In this document: positions 25,727-37,100 of the stretch, piece after piece | How the letters are laid out: the number at the start of each line of letters is the position of its first letter | Numbering within the stretch: position 1 is the stretch's first letter | Assembly: GCA_903642325.1 (NCBI GenBank) | Contig: CAHJWM010000037.1 | Coordinates: forward strand, 1 to 49,086 | Direction: 5' to 3' | Origin: Myxococcales bacterium | Lineage (GTDB): Bacteria; Myxococcota_A; Polyangia; Polyangiales; Polyangiaceae | DNA length: 49,086 nt | Notes under the pieces: model-generated | What the model was told of the DNA's origin: nothing | The model's database searches: none | Seen by the model: only the letters and a program-made list of their open reading frames with translations | Translations under genes and position numbers: made by a program

Positions 25727-26187
25727 GCTTGTTCGAAATCCGCGACCGCGAGTTGTCCGTGCTGGAGGTGGTCGCCGCCGTAACGCGGCCAGAGGCAGGC
25801 GGCCTCGCTCTGTTCGTGGGCACCGTGCGTCGCGAAAATGCGGGTCAGCCGGTGACGCGGCTGGAGTATCAAGCCTACGCCTCCATGGCCGAAAAGGAGA
25901 TGGCGCGCATCGCGCAGGAGATCGAGCAAGAGCTGGGCGATGTGCGCTTGGCGGTGCTGCACCGCGTGGGCTCACTCGAGGTGGGGGAGGTCGCGGTGAT
26001 TTGTGCGGCCAGCACCGCGCATCGCGCCGAGGCCTTCCATGCCTGCCGTTTGCTCATCGACCGCATCAAAGCGGACGTTCCGATCTGGAAACGCGAGCAT
26101 GGGCCGAGCGGGCCGTATTGGGTAGGCTGGGAAGACGCGCGCTGTGGGCCCGGCACCGGTCACGCCGGCCACGGACACGATCAATGA
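25723..26187 (+). CDS. moaE: Molybdopterin synthase catalytic subunit MoaE
   Basis: A 154-residue MoaE. GGLALFVGTVRRENAGQPV is the conserved N-terminal block, LEYQAYASMAEKEMARIAQ the helix, VLHRVGSLEVGEVAVICAAS the core, and RIKADVPIWKREHGPSG the active-site lysine region. It ends in a His-rich tail (GHAGHGHDQ). With sulfur carried by MoaD it converts cPMP to molybdopterin, yet no MoaD gene lies in this window. It is coupled to moaC by a 4-base overlap, and its end overlaps that of mobA by 7 bp on the opposite strand. Confidence 0.96.
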   Translation: MSLFEIRDRELSVLEVVAAVTRPEAGGLALFVGTVRRENAGQPVTRLEYQAYASMAEKEMARIAQEIEQELGDVRLAVLHRVGSLEVGEVAVICAASTAHRAEAFHACRLLIDRIKADVPIWKREHGPSGPYWVGWEDARCGPGTGHAGHGHDQ

Positions 26188-26762
26188 TTCATGTCTTCCG
26201 GCGTGTCCCAGTCGCGCAGGCTGCGCCCTTCGGCGCCCCGTAGCTCCAGCTGCACCACGCCTTCTCCTAGCTCTTTGAGTACGTGCATCAGCGCGTGCCT
26301 GCCGGCCGCCAAGGAGCGCTCCAGCGCCGCTAGTGCTGGCTTCGGTGCATACGCCGCCGCCAGTGGTTGAAACCGTTCGTCGACGACCGGCACGCGCGCT
26401 GCAGCGTGCAGAGGCTCCAGCAACGCGCCGATCACCGCGTCATCCAGGAACGGCAGATCGCAGGCCAAGGCCAGCGCCACCTGACAGCTTTCCGTGTGCG
26501 CGTAGCGCAGCAAGCTCCGCAGGCCACCGATCGGTCCGACGCCGCTTGGATCATCACGCAATTGCGCCACGCCGAGCTCGGCATACGCGGGCGAGCTGCC
26601 GACCAAACACAGCTTGGCTTCGGGCGCGGCGCCGGCGCAGACGCGCAGCAGCCGCGCGAGCAATGTCTCGTTTCCGCCGGGCGCTCGGAGCAAGCCCTTG
26701 GCCACGCCACCCATGCGTTTGCCGGCGCCACCGACGAAGATACCGATCAACACTTCGCTCAC
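26181..26762 (-). CDS. mobA: Molybdenum cofactor guanylyltransferase MobA
   Basis: A 193-residue nucleotidyltransferase. The nucleotide-binding motif is GIFVGGAGKRMGGVAKGLL, with FVGG where LAGG is usual. Further motifs are GVGPIGGLRSLLRYA and ALACDLPFLDDAVI. It adds GMP to Mo-molybdopterin to give the bis-MGD form used by nitrate reductase and DMSO-reductase-family enzymes. GTG start at 26762 overlaps the moeA stop by 4 bases, so moeA and mobA are cotranscribed and translationally coupled. Confidence 0.9.
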   Translation of the reverse strand: MSEVLIGIFVGGAGKRMGGVAKGLLRAPGGNETLLARLLRVCAGAAPEAKLCLVGSSPAYAELGVAQLRDDPSGVGPIGGLRSLLRYAHTESCQVALALACDLPFLDDAVIGALLEPLHAAARVPVVDERFQPLAAAYAPKPALAALERSLAAGRHALMHVLKELGEGVVQLELRGAEGRSLRDWDTPEDMNH

Positions 26763-27949
26763 AGCTCCACCAAACGAATCATTTCCACGCTCTCGCCGGC
26801 GGCGAAGCCCGTGCTGTGTGCCGGCGCAATCAACAGTGCATCGGCGAGCGCCAAGCTCGCCGCCGACCCTGACGCTTGATTTGCGGCCGTTACCGCGAGG
26901 TCGCCTTGCAATTGAGCGCGATAAAAGCCGGTCCGACCGGGAGTGTGGCGGAGCGCGCTCTGCAATCGCGCCTGCCCGCGTGGGGGTAGCGGCCGGCGAT
27001 CGCCTTGCATGGCCCGGAGGAGCGGCATGCCGAAGAGCGCGAAGGTAAGTTGAGCCGACACCGGATTGCCGGGCAAGCCGAGGATCAACGTCTGCTCGAA
27101 GCGGCCGAAGACCAGCGGTTTTCCGGGCCTAACCGCCACTTTCCAGAAATCGAGTTGGGCGCCCACTGTGCTCAATGCGGCTCGCACCAAGTCGTGCTCT
27201 CCGACGCTGACGCCTCCCACCGTGATCAACACATCCGACCCCTTCAGGGCGGCGCGGAGCGCCTGCTCGGTGGCAGCCATATCGTCCCCGATGCGCGAGG
27301 CGACGTTTGGAGCCCCGCCCGCGCTCGCGACTAGGGCGGCGAGGCTCGGGCCGTTGGAATCCGGAATGCTGCCCGGCACGGCCGGCGTCCCAGGGCTCCG
27401 TAGCTCTTCCCCCGTGCACAGGATCGTGACTCGTGGCCGCCGCGCAACGAGCAGCTCACTCCGGTCCACCGCCGCTGCCAGCCCGATCTGGAACGGATTG
27501 AGCCGTGTGCCGCGCTTCAGCGCCATCGCTCCCTCGGCTAGATCTTCTCCGCGCCGACGGATGTGCGCGCCTGTGGCCGGCAAGGCGGTGAAGCGCGCCA
27601 GCTCGCCGTCGCGTGTGACCTCTTCCTGCATAACCACCGCGTCGGCGCCGCCGGGGATCGGCGCGCCGGTGAAGACGCGACACACACTGTTCGGCGCGAG
27701 CGGCGGGGCCGCCGCGCCGGCCCGGCTTTCCCCGCGAAGCACGAATGCCCACGGCCCTATGCCAAGGAACGCGCCGCTGTGCACCGCGTAACCATCCATG
27801 GCGCTGTAGTCGAAGCCAGGCAGCGGCGCGCTCGCCTCCAGGTCCTCGGCCAGCACGCGGCCCCCGGCCTCGGCCAAGCTCACGCGTTCGCTCGGAAGTG
27901 CCGGAGCTGACTCGAGAATACGTCGGAGGGCGTCGTCGAATGAAAGCAT
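26759..27949 (-). CDS. moeA: Molybdopterin molybdenumtransferase MoeA
   Basis: A 396-residue MoeA, normal length. The N-terminal region has PLPGFDYSAMDGYAVHSG, domain II has GAPIPGGADAVVMQEEV, domain III has LITVGGVSVGEHDLVRAAL and ILGLPGNPVSAQLTFALF, and a C-terminal beta domain follows. It inserts molybdate into adenylylated molybdopterin. The frame is open to 28141, but ATG 27949 gives the usual start (MLSFDDALRRILESAP). It is the first gene of the moeA-mobA pair. The adenylylating partner (MogA/MoaB) is not in the window. Confidence 0.95.
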   Translation of the reverse strand: MLSFDDALRRILESAPALPSERVSLAEAGGRVLAEDLEASAPLPGFDYSAMDGYAVHSGAFLGIGPWAFVLRGESRAGAAAPPLAPNSVCRVFTGAPIPGGADAVVMQEEVTRDGELARFTALPATGAHIRRRGEDLAEGAMALKRGTRLNPFQIGLAAAVDRSELLVARRPRVTILCTGEELRSPGTPAVPGSIPDSNGPSLAALVASAGGAPNVASRIGDDMAATEQALRAALKGSDVLITVGGVSVGEHDLVRAALSTVGAQLDFWKVAVRPGKPLVFGRFEQTLILGLPGNPVSAQLTFALFGMPLLRAMQGDRRPLPPRGQARLQSALRHTPGRTGFYRAQLQGDLAVTAANQASGSAASLALADALLIAPAHSTGFAAGESVEMIRLVEL

Positions 27950-28152
27950 GGCGCGGCGATCATAGCCCGTTGTCGGATTTCGTTGGAATGCAGTCAGTGA
28001 GCAATCCGTCTGACTTGTATGCCGAACCGTGCTCGGGCTGCGCTTCGCGCGCGGTTGACTCCGGATCGGCGGCAAGCGTCGAGCTCGGGCCGCTCCACCC
28101 GGTGCGCCAAAATTCTCGAAACACGGGTTTGCTCGAGCCATGAGGAAGACGC

Positions 28153-29568
28153 ATGATCTCCAACATGAAGCGCGTTGCAGGATCGACCATGCTCCTCGGC
28201 TTGGTCTTCATGGTGGCTAGCCGCCCGGCCTTCGCGCAAGACGGCACGAGCGATACCTGGTTCGAGGAGCCCAGCTCTGCGGATTCGCAAGCCGCGGCTC
28301 CGCCGGAGCTGCCCGTCGCCGGCCCGGACGGCGCGGCCCTGCCCACGTCGTCGTCGCCCTCTGCTTCGCCCGGACCATCCCCCGTGAGCGCTCCTGCGCC
28401 CGGCGCGGAACAAGGGCCGGAAGATAACAGCGCCGAGACGGATCCGCGCGCCATCACTGAATTCCGCCCCACCCTCGACCCGTACGGCAGCTGGGTCGAC
28501 GACGCTAAGTACGGCACGGTCTGGGTTCCCAACCGCGACGCGGTCGGGGAGGACTTCGCTCCCTACGTAAGTGCCGGCCATTGGTCGCTGAGCGAGGACA
28601 ACGACTGGGTGTGGCAGAGCGACTACCCGTTCGGCAATGTCGTGTTTCATTACGGGCGTTGGGTCTGGATCCCAGGCACGGGCTGGAGCTGGGTCGCAGG
28701 GCGTCGTTATGCGAACGCCTGGGTCACTTGGCGCGTGCCCACTGACGATTACGGCTATGTGGGCTGGGCACCCATGCCGCCGGCTTGGGGCTGGTATGGC
28801 GGATCTGCGGTTTCGCTTTCTTGGTATCCGCCTGCGGCCTACGTGTTCTGCCCGAGCGGTTACGCGTTCTCGTACCGCGTGCATTCATACATCGTGCACG
28901 ACCGTTATATGGTGCGCGACGTCGCAGCGCACACGCGCAATTACTCGGACCGCGAGCGCGGCGGCATGCAGCACGCTGCCGCTGCGCCCCGCGTTCTGCC
29001 CGCTAATTCGGCCCCGCCGCGCGGGCCCAGCCTGCAATACGCCCACGTCCCGCCGTCCATGGCGCCAGCAAGTCGGCTTCCGATTCGCTCGGCCTCCGCA
29101 GGCTCGCGGTTAGCCGGCGACGCAGCATTCCGCAATAACGCCGGGCTCCGCACGCCAACGCCTTACTCCGGCTCGCAGGGAGTCCGCGGCTGGTCAACAA
29201 GCAGCTACCGCGCCGCCTCAGCCAACGGCTCGGACCCAATCCGGCGACCGCTCTCTTCAGCGCCGTCGAGCACCTACCGGCCCCCAGTGCGCATGTCGTC
29301 CGCGCCGAGCGTGTCACGTTACGACGCTTCATCCGCCGCGCCGCTCCGCGTTCCTGCGCGCAGCTACACCGCGCCCTCACCATCGTATTCTGCACCGCAA
29401 TCGTATTCTGCGCCCGCCTTCCGTTCATCTTCCGCCACTCACTACTCGGCCCCCGCCATCCACTACTCGGCTCCCGCCATCCACTACTCGGCTCCCGCCA
29501 CTCACTACTCGGCTCCCGCGTTCAACTCCGGCTCCGCCCACTCGTTTCACGCTCCATCGAGGCGCTGA
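28153..29568 (+). CDS. Secreted DUF6600-like protein with C-terminal tandem repeats
   Basis: A 471-residue exported protein. GAGGAAG precedes the ATG by 6 nt. Signal peptide is MKRVAGSTMLLGLVFMVASR and PAFAQ with an AxA cleavage site. After a Pro/Ser/Ala linker (residues 40-105) comes a Trp/Tyr/Gly-rich domain: LDPYGSWVDDAKYGTVWVP, GRWVWIPGTGWSWVAGRRYA and DDYGYVGWAPMPPAWGWYGG, as in DUF6600 proteins. The last 180 residues are low-complexity Ser/Ala/Pro/Tyr ending in HYSAPA repeats. Probably an envelope or extracellular structural protein; function unknown. A lipoprotein gene follows after 2 bp, so the two form an operon. Confidence 0.8.
   Translation: MISNMKRVAGSTMLLGLVFMVASRPAFAQDGTSDTWFEEPSSADSQAAAPPELPVAGPDGAALPTSSSPSASPGPSPVSAPAPGAEQGPEDNSAETDPRAITEFRPTLDPYGSWVDDAKYGTVWVPNRDAVGEDFAPYVSAGHWSLSEDNDWVWQSDYPFGNVVFHYGRWVWIPGTGWSWVAGRRYANAWVTWRVPTDDYGYVGWAPMPPAWGWYGGSAVSLSWYPPAAYVFCPSGYAFSYRVHSYIVHDRYMVRDVAAHTRNYSDRERGGMQHAAAAPRVLPANSAPPRGPSLQYAHVPPSMAPASRLPIRSASAGSRLAGDAAFRNNAGLRTPTPYSGSQGVRGWSTSSYRAASANGSDPIRRPLSSAPSSTYRPPVRMSSAPSVSRYDASSAAPLRVPARSYTAPSPSYSAPQSYSAPAFRSSSATHYSAPAIHYSAPAIHYSAPATHYSAPAFNSGSAHSFHAPSRR
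29440..29520 (+). repeat. 21-bp tandem repeat, four units (last one partial)
   Basis: Units start at 29440, 29461, 29482 and 29503 and read CACTACTCGGCTCCCGCCAT plus one base, encoding HYSAPAI/T. A related 18-bp unit, TCGTATTCTGCRCCGSMA-like, sits just upstream at about 29383-29418 and encodes SYSAPQ/A. Expansion stays in frame. Confidence 0.9.
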
Positions 29569-29570
29569 TC

Positions 29571-30140
29571 ATGCTTAAAGGTTTCGCGCTCGGAATTGCT
29601 TGCCTGCTCTTTTCCGCCTGCTCCTACGATAACGGGGACGCGCGGCGCGTTGCCCTCGATCCGGAAAAACCGGAGGTCGAATGCGGAACGTCGGCGCGCT
29701 CCACCATCGATGCTGACCGCAAGATTGACGTCGATCAGGGTATCGGCGCTGGTGTGTACGTGGAGTACGCGGCCGGCGGACATTGGCATGTACGCACGAG
29801 CTGCGACACGGACCGAACGGGCGTGGGTTGTCCCTGGGATATCCTCGTCTCGCCCGAGGACGGCCACTCATTGTCGAACTTAGCGAGCGAGGATCTGGAA
29901 GCCGACGACAGTTTGCAGCCGTATCCAGACGCTCCGGGCACGTTCCAGCTCGTCGCCAACACCGGCTCCGATATCGATGGTTTCACGTTCGACGGCGATC
30001 CGGGCGCGGCCATTAGTTTCGACGCTCTGCTCGACGGAACGTGCACGCAAGCGGTGCATTTCTTTTTCTGGGTCGGTGACGGCGCGCTCCACTCCGGCTC
30101 GCCTTCGAATCCGTTGGCCTTGATCCCCTCCGCCGAGTAA
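29571..30140 (+). CDS. Putative lipoprotein of unknown function (189 aa)
   Basis: Signal MLKGFALGIACLLFSACSYD with lipobox LFSAC, so the mature protein would start at Cys17. The rest is acidic and cysteine-containing (VECGTSARSTI, RTSCDTDRTGVGCPWD, LLDGTCTQAVHFFFWVGDG) with beta-strand character. No family recognised. It lies 2 bp after the DUF6600-like gene with a plausible ribosome site inside that gene, so both are probably made together and act in the envelope. Confidence 0.75.
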   Translation: MLKGFALGIACLLFSACSYDNGDARRVALDPEKPEVECGTSARSTIDADRKIDVDQGIGAGVYVEYAAGGHWHVRTSCDTDRTGVGCPWDILVSPEDGHSLSNLASEDLEADDSLQPYPDAPGTFQLVANTGSDIDGFTFDGDPGAAISFDALLDGTCTQAVHFFFWVGDGALHSGSPSNPLALIPSAE

Positions 30141-30295
30141 CGCATCGCGGATCGTCTGGCGTTGGCCTGCGGCGAACCGTTTGCGGCCGCAGTGGCGGCC
30201 AAGCGATCGCGCTCTAGCGCGGCTTCGCGAATGACGCGCCCGGCGACGATGTGACGGGGAGCGCTTTGTGTGGTTTAATCATGAGTTGGTAATCG

Positions 30296-32383
<2,088 letters not shown>

Positions 32384-32453
32384 AAATTAGAGGCTCGCGC
32401 CGCATCCGCGCCTTGTGCAACGCCGGTGGTTGCCAACGCTGAGCAGCGCGAGC

Positions 32454-32921
32454 TCATTGCTCGACCAGAGTGCGCCGCGTCGAGCTGGGGTCCCGCGTCC
32501 CGCTGTCGATGTTCGGCACCTGCCCGGTCGAGGCGATCACCGCCGCGGATTGGCCGGGTGCAATTTGCACTCGGTGTCGATTGAGGGCTTGCAACGCACT
32601 TTCCAAAAAGCCGAGCTCTCTGCGGCTCAGCGTGCCGGGCCGGCTGTGCTCGATGGTCGACGCCAGGCCGAGCCAGCGCTCGGCGTGCTCGAAATCGCCC
32701 AAAGCCATGAACGTGGCGCCGCGATAGGCCGCGTAGGCGGCGCGAGCGGTGAGAGGCGCGCGTGCTACGCGAGCCTCACTGCGTTCGAACACCTCGTCGG
32801 CCTCTACGTAGCGGCCCTCTCCGTACAAATCGGCCCCCCGCTGCACGAAGTGGTTGGCCCCACACGCAGACAGCAACCAGGCCGTTCCACAGCCAAGCAG
32901 GACCGCGACGCGTTGTCTCAT
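32454..32921 (-). CDS. TPR-like lipoprotein (155 aa)
   Basis: Starts MRQRVAVLLGCGTAWLLSAC, with lipobox LLSAC. It is followed by helical pairs of TPR type: GADLYGEGRYVEADEVFERS, then AAYAAYRGATFMALGDFEHA and ERWLGLAS. The tail is Ser/Thr-rich. Architecture and motif order match the lipoprotein at 45538-46104 (YAYFRGMTDYRLGF, then ARHWLAIA), so the two are paralogues. It converges on prkA. Probably an envelope protein-protein interaction module; partner unknown. The frame is open to 32933. Confidence 0.75.
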   Translation of the reverse strand: MRQRVAVLLGCGTAWLLSACGANHFVQRGADLYGEGRYVEADEVFERSEARVARAPLTARAAYAAYRGATFMALGDFEHAERWLGLASTIEHSRPGTLSRRELGFLESALQALNRHRVQIAPGQSAAVIASTGQVPNIDSGTRDPSSTRRTLVEQ

Positions 32922-33178
32922 CACTTCAAGCATACGGCGCTACTCGCGTAAAGGTAGGTCCACACTGGAAGGCCGCGGCCTTCCTCTGCAAATTGCCGCG
33001 CGATCTGGCGTTGTCTCACCTTCACGCACCCGATACTTGTGATGGGGCGCGTGGCTGGCGCGGCTGTGCCACTCGCCCCCGGTGGCGACGCTCCCGTAGC
33101 CAAAACAACGGGCACGCAGGTGGGCATTGGTGTTGGCACTGTGCCATGGCACTATCCGCGCGCTTTCAAGGAGATCAG

Positions 33179-34102
33179 ATGTCCCTACGCTCGTTCGCGG
33201 TGCGCAGCTTGGCGGTTACTTGCTGTCTCGTGTTGCTCGCCCTCGCTCGTCCGGCTCTCGCCGCGGGTCCGGCAGGTGCCCCGAAAACTGCGGCCCGCGC
33301 CGCGCCAACGACCGACACCGAACCCGCAGCGCCTGCAGAGGCGGACTCCGCGCCAGCTGAAGTGCCCGATGCTCCGCCCAAGCTCGAGGCCAAGGACGAC
33401 GCGACCGTGCCCGACGCTGAAGCAGGCAGCTCGCCCGTCGAGCTCCCCGGTAAAACCTACTACGGGGTTGGCTTGCGCTACCGGGCCATCATCGTGCCGA
33501 AGTTCATGATGAACTTGTTCGGTGACGGCGGGCGCACCGTGCTCGCGCACGGCATCGGCCCCGAGCTCACGATCCGAAAGAACGCATTCGAGTACGGCTT
33601 TTCGACCTGGTTCGCGTCGTACGCCATGGACCCGACCCCGTTCAAATCCAAGTCGGACACCGCCGATGCTTGGGAGCTCGTCGAAAGCAAAATAAAAGTC
33701 CTGTACGTGACCGCAGACTTTCTGTGGAGTCACGATCTGGCGCCTGAATTTGCTTTCAATTACGGGCTAGGCGCCGGCCTAGGGTTCGTGTGGGGTGACC
33801 TCAAACGCCAGCAGGCTTACTCGCCAGGAGCCAGCGGCAACGACAACACGGGCGAGGGCTACCTGCCGTGCCCGGGGCCGACCGCGAGCCAGGGCGGCCC
33901 CGCCAACTGTGCCCAGGGCAAGCACTACGACTACAACGAGCCCAATTGGGCCAATGGCGGCTCGAAGCCCATCGTGTTTCCGTGGCTCGTACTACAGACC
34001 GGCTTGCGCTGGAAGCCGCATCGCAACTTCATCGCGCGCTTCGACGCCGGCTTCGGGACGAGCGGCTTTTTCCTCGGGCTTGGCGCTGACTACGGTCTCT
34101 GA
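33179..34102 (+). CDS. Putative outer-membrane beta-barrel protein (307 aa)
   Basis: ATG 33179 is preceded by AAGGAG at 6-nt spacing, which decides the start although the frame is open to 32762. Signal peptide MSLRSFAVRSLAVTCCLVLL then ALARPALA with AxA cleavage. A Pro/Ala/Glu-rich linker runs to residue about 80, then a barrel-like domain with alternating aromatic strands (YYGVGLRYRAIIVPKFMMNL, GPELTIRKNAFEYGFSTWFA, FNYGLGAGLGFVWGDLKRQQ), ending GFFLGLGADYGL. The C-terminal hydrophobic residue fits outer-membrane insertion. Same strand and 11 bp before the giant kinase/activator gene, so cotranscription is likely. Function unknown. Confidence 0.8.
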   Translation: MSLRSFAVRSLAVTCCLVLLALARPALAAGPAGAPKTAARAAPTTDTEPAAPAEADSAPAEVPDAPPKLEAKDDATVPDAEAGSSPVELPGKTYYGVGLRYRAIIVPKFMMNLFGDGGRTVLAHGIGPELTIRKNAFEYGFSTWFASYAMDPTPFKSKSDTADAWELVESKIKVLYVTADFLWSHDLAPEFAFNYGLGAGLGFVWGDLKRQQAYSPGASGNDNTGEGYLPCPGPTASQGGPANCAQGKHYDYNEPNWANGGSKPIVFPWLVLQTGLRWKPHRNFIARFDAGFGTSGFFLGLGADYGL

Positions 34103-34113
34103 GTCGAGCGGCC

Positions 34114-37100
34114 GTGGCTGAGCTCGAGTTACCGGAACGGTACGAGCCACTCGCCCGACTCGGCAAGGGCGGCGGGGGCGAGGTTTGGGCGGTGCGCGAT
34201 CGACATTCGGGTCGCAGGTACGCGCTCAAAGTCTTGGCCGATGAAGCGAGCGAGCGCGAGACGTCTGCGCTCGTCCGCGAGGCCGTTGCGTTATCGGGGC
34301 TGGAGGGGCTGGGCGTGCCGCGGGTCGTGCGCTTCGGGCGCCTGCCGCGCTCGGGCCGCGCGTTCTTGGTCCGAGAATTGGTGGACGGCCAAAGCTTGGA
34401 AGAGATCATGGCCGAGGGTCAAAGCTTGCGCGCGCTTTCGGCGCTGTCTCGCGCCGCGGACCAGCTGACGGTGCTGCACCGGGCGGGGCTCTTTCACGGC
34501 GACGTCAAGCCCGGCAATATCGTGGTGGAGCTCGGCGGGCGCGCGACTTTCGTCGACCTGGGCTTGGCGACTCCGTTCCGTGAGGCCGGTGCTCGTGCCG
34601 AAGGACTCACGCCCCGCTACGCCGCACCCGAGCTCTTTCACGATGCTCGGCTCACCGTGCGCGCCGAAGTCTATGCCCTCGGCGTGACGTTGAACGAAAT
34701 CATCGGCGCCAGCCGTCGCTCTGAGCTCAACGTGGAAGTGCTGCGCGAGCTCGGCGCGGTTGCCAAGCGTGCAACGCTAAGTACGCCGGGCGACCGCTTT
34801 CCGTCGGTCGATGAGTTCGCGAGCGCACTGAGGCGCGCCGCTGGTCTACCTGCGAGTCCGGAAGCGGGCGCGGAGCAAGTGTCGTTTTGGCCCGTGCTTG
34901 GCATCGACGCGACATCGGCGCAGTTACTAGAGCGGGTGAGCGCGCTCCGGCCCAGTCAGCGGTTGCGTCTGGTCGGCGCTCCGGGCTCTGGCCGCACCGC
35001 CCTGCTGCGCCGTGTGGCGTGGTCACTCGGGGTGCGCGGCGCGGCCTTGGCCTGGCTCGAAGACGTCAGCTCGATTTCGAGCCTGAACGCCGAGCTGGCC
35101 GCGCATTCGTCGCTGCACGGGGTGCTCGTGTTGGTCGACGATGCCGACGCGCTCGGCGACGACGGCCTGCGCGCGCTCGCAAACGCGCAAATGCAAGGTG
35201 CGCGCTTGGTCACGGTAGGGGGCGCGCCACTGCCGGCGGACGCCCCGGAATTCGTGGTGCCGCCGCTCGAGGAGCACTGCGCGATCGACTTACTGCGGCG
35301 AGCGGTGCCGTCGCTCACGCAGAGCCTCCTGCAGCGCATCGTCGAGGTTTCCGGCGCTCGGCCCGGCGAGTTGCGGCGCCTCGTGCGTATCATCGCCAGC
35401 GACGCGGTTGCGTCTGCGGACGACTTGGAGCGAGTGCTCGGCTCCGTCGACGTGAGCTCCGTCGTGCCGTCGGATCCGCTGGAACGTGCGCTGTATTTCC
35501 TCGATCGCGGGCGCTTCAACGCGGCGCGCAGCGCGCTCGACGCGCTGGCTGGCGACGACCGAGTTTTGGTCCACATCGCGCGCGGCCGTTTGCGACTCAG
35601 CTTGGGTGACGCGGCAGGCGCGCGAGCGCTGCTCGAGGCAACCACGGACCGAAGCGACAGCACCGCGCACGAGCGGCTGATCATTCGCCTGTACCTTGGC
35701 CGTTCAGAGGTCGGCGTCGGCGACTACCAACTCGCATTGCAGGTACTCGAGCCGCTGTTCGGCGAGCCCCCGCCTGTATCTACCGAATCTTTGTCTTATG
35801 CGGGGCTGGCGCTGTCCATGTTGGGCAAGCACGACGAAGCGCGCGTCGCGCTCGAGCGCTCGCTTGCGCAGGCTTCGAACCTCGCGGCTCCGCGGCTGGA
35901 AGCGCTGGCGCTCGCCTCGCTTGGGTTGGTCTTGCAACGGAGCGACCGCAACGACGACGCGGGCGATGCTTACCGAAAAGCCATTGCCGCCGCCGAGCGC
36001 GCCAGCGACGCGGGCGTGCTGGCGACGGTGCAGCTCAATTTGGCCGGACTGCTGAAAATCCGGGGCGACATAGCGGGCGCCATCGAGCACTTCGAAGCGG
36101 CCGTCGACATGGGCCGGCGCTCGGGACGACGATCGAGCGCGCTGCAGGCGCTGCTCAATCTCGCGAACACCGATCTGTACCTTGGACGGTTGGCGCGCGC
36201 GCGGAGCAGCATCGAGATGCTGCAAGAACAGCGCACCGAGCTGAGCGCGGTCCTCCGCGCCCAGTTGCTCGGCTTGGAAGCCGAGCTCGAGCTCCGCCAA
36301 GGTAATCTCGAGGCCGCTATCGCGAAGTTCGATGACTGCGCAGGCGCTTACGAAGTGCTCGGTCGCTCGGTGGACGCCGCGGAAGCCCGCCTGGAAGGCG
36401 TCTTGGCCGCCGCCCGCACGCTACGGCCCGATCTGATCGCTCTGCGCGCGTCTCTGAATCGAGCCGAGCTGGAGCTAGCCGACGCTTCTGCGCACCGGTC
36501 GCTCTTCTTGTTGGCTTCTGCTCGTTTGAAGAATCTGCTGGGCGACGAGCTAGGCGCGCGTAAAAACCTGGACGAAGCGCTGCAGGCGGCCCGCAGCGCG
36601 GCTCAGAAAGACTGGATTTGGCGCGCGCTCGAAGCGCGCGCCGAGCTCGAGGAGGCGGGGGGCCAGCCGCTCTTGTCTCGGCGTGATCGCGAAGAGGCGC
36701 TCGCCGTGTTGGAAGAAATTGGCGCTCGCCTGCCGCGCGATCTGCGTGAGGTGTACTGGAACGATGCCCGCCGGCGCACCCTGCGCGCCTCCGTACCCGC
36801 GGCAATTGGCGTCGCCGCAACCGAGTTTTTGCCGTTCAACACCCTGCGCGCGGCAGGGGCGCTACCGCGCGCAGGGAGCTCTTTGCCCGCCAGCGCGAGC
36901 GCGTCGATCTCGCAGCTCAGCTCCACGCCCCTAGAACAACGTTTGGCGCGCATCTTGGAGGTCAATGCTCGGCTGGTCGGCGAGCTCGACTTGGATCGGC
37001 TGACCGAGCGCATCACCGATTATGCCGTCGAGCTGGCACGCGCAGAGCACGGCTTCGTGCTGCTGAAGCAACTTTCGGGTGCGCTCACGGTACACACCTC

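Noticed and set aside
30158-30175. Possible sigma-54 promoter (TGGCGTTGGCCTGC) before prkA
   Set aside because: Spacing between the GG and GC elements is 9, not 10, and the flanking consensus is poor.
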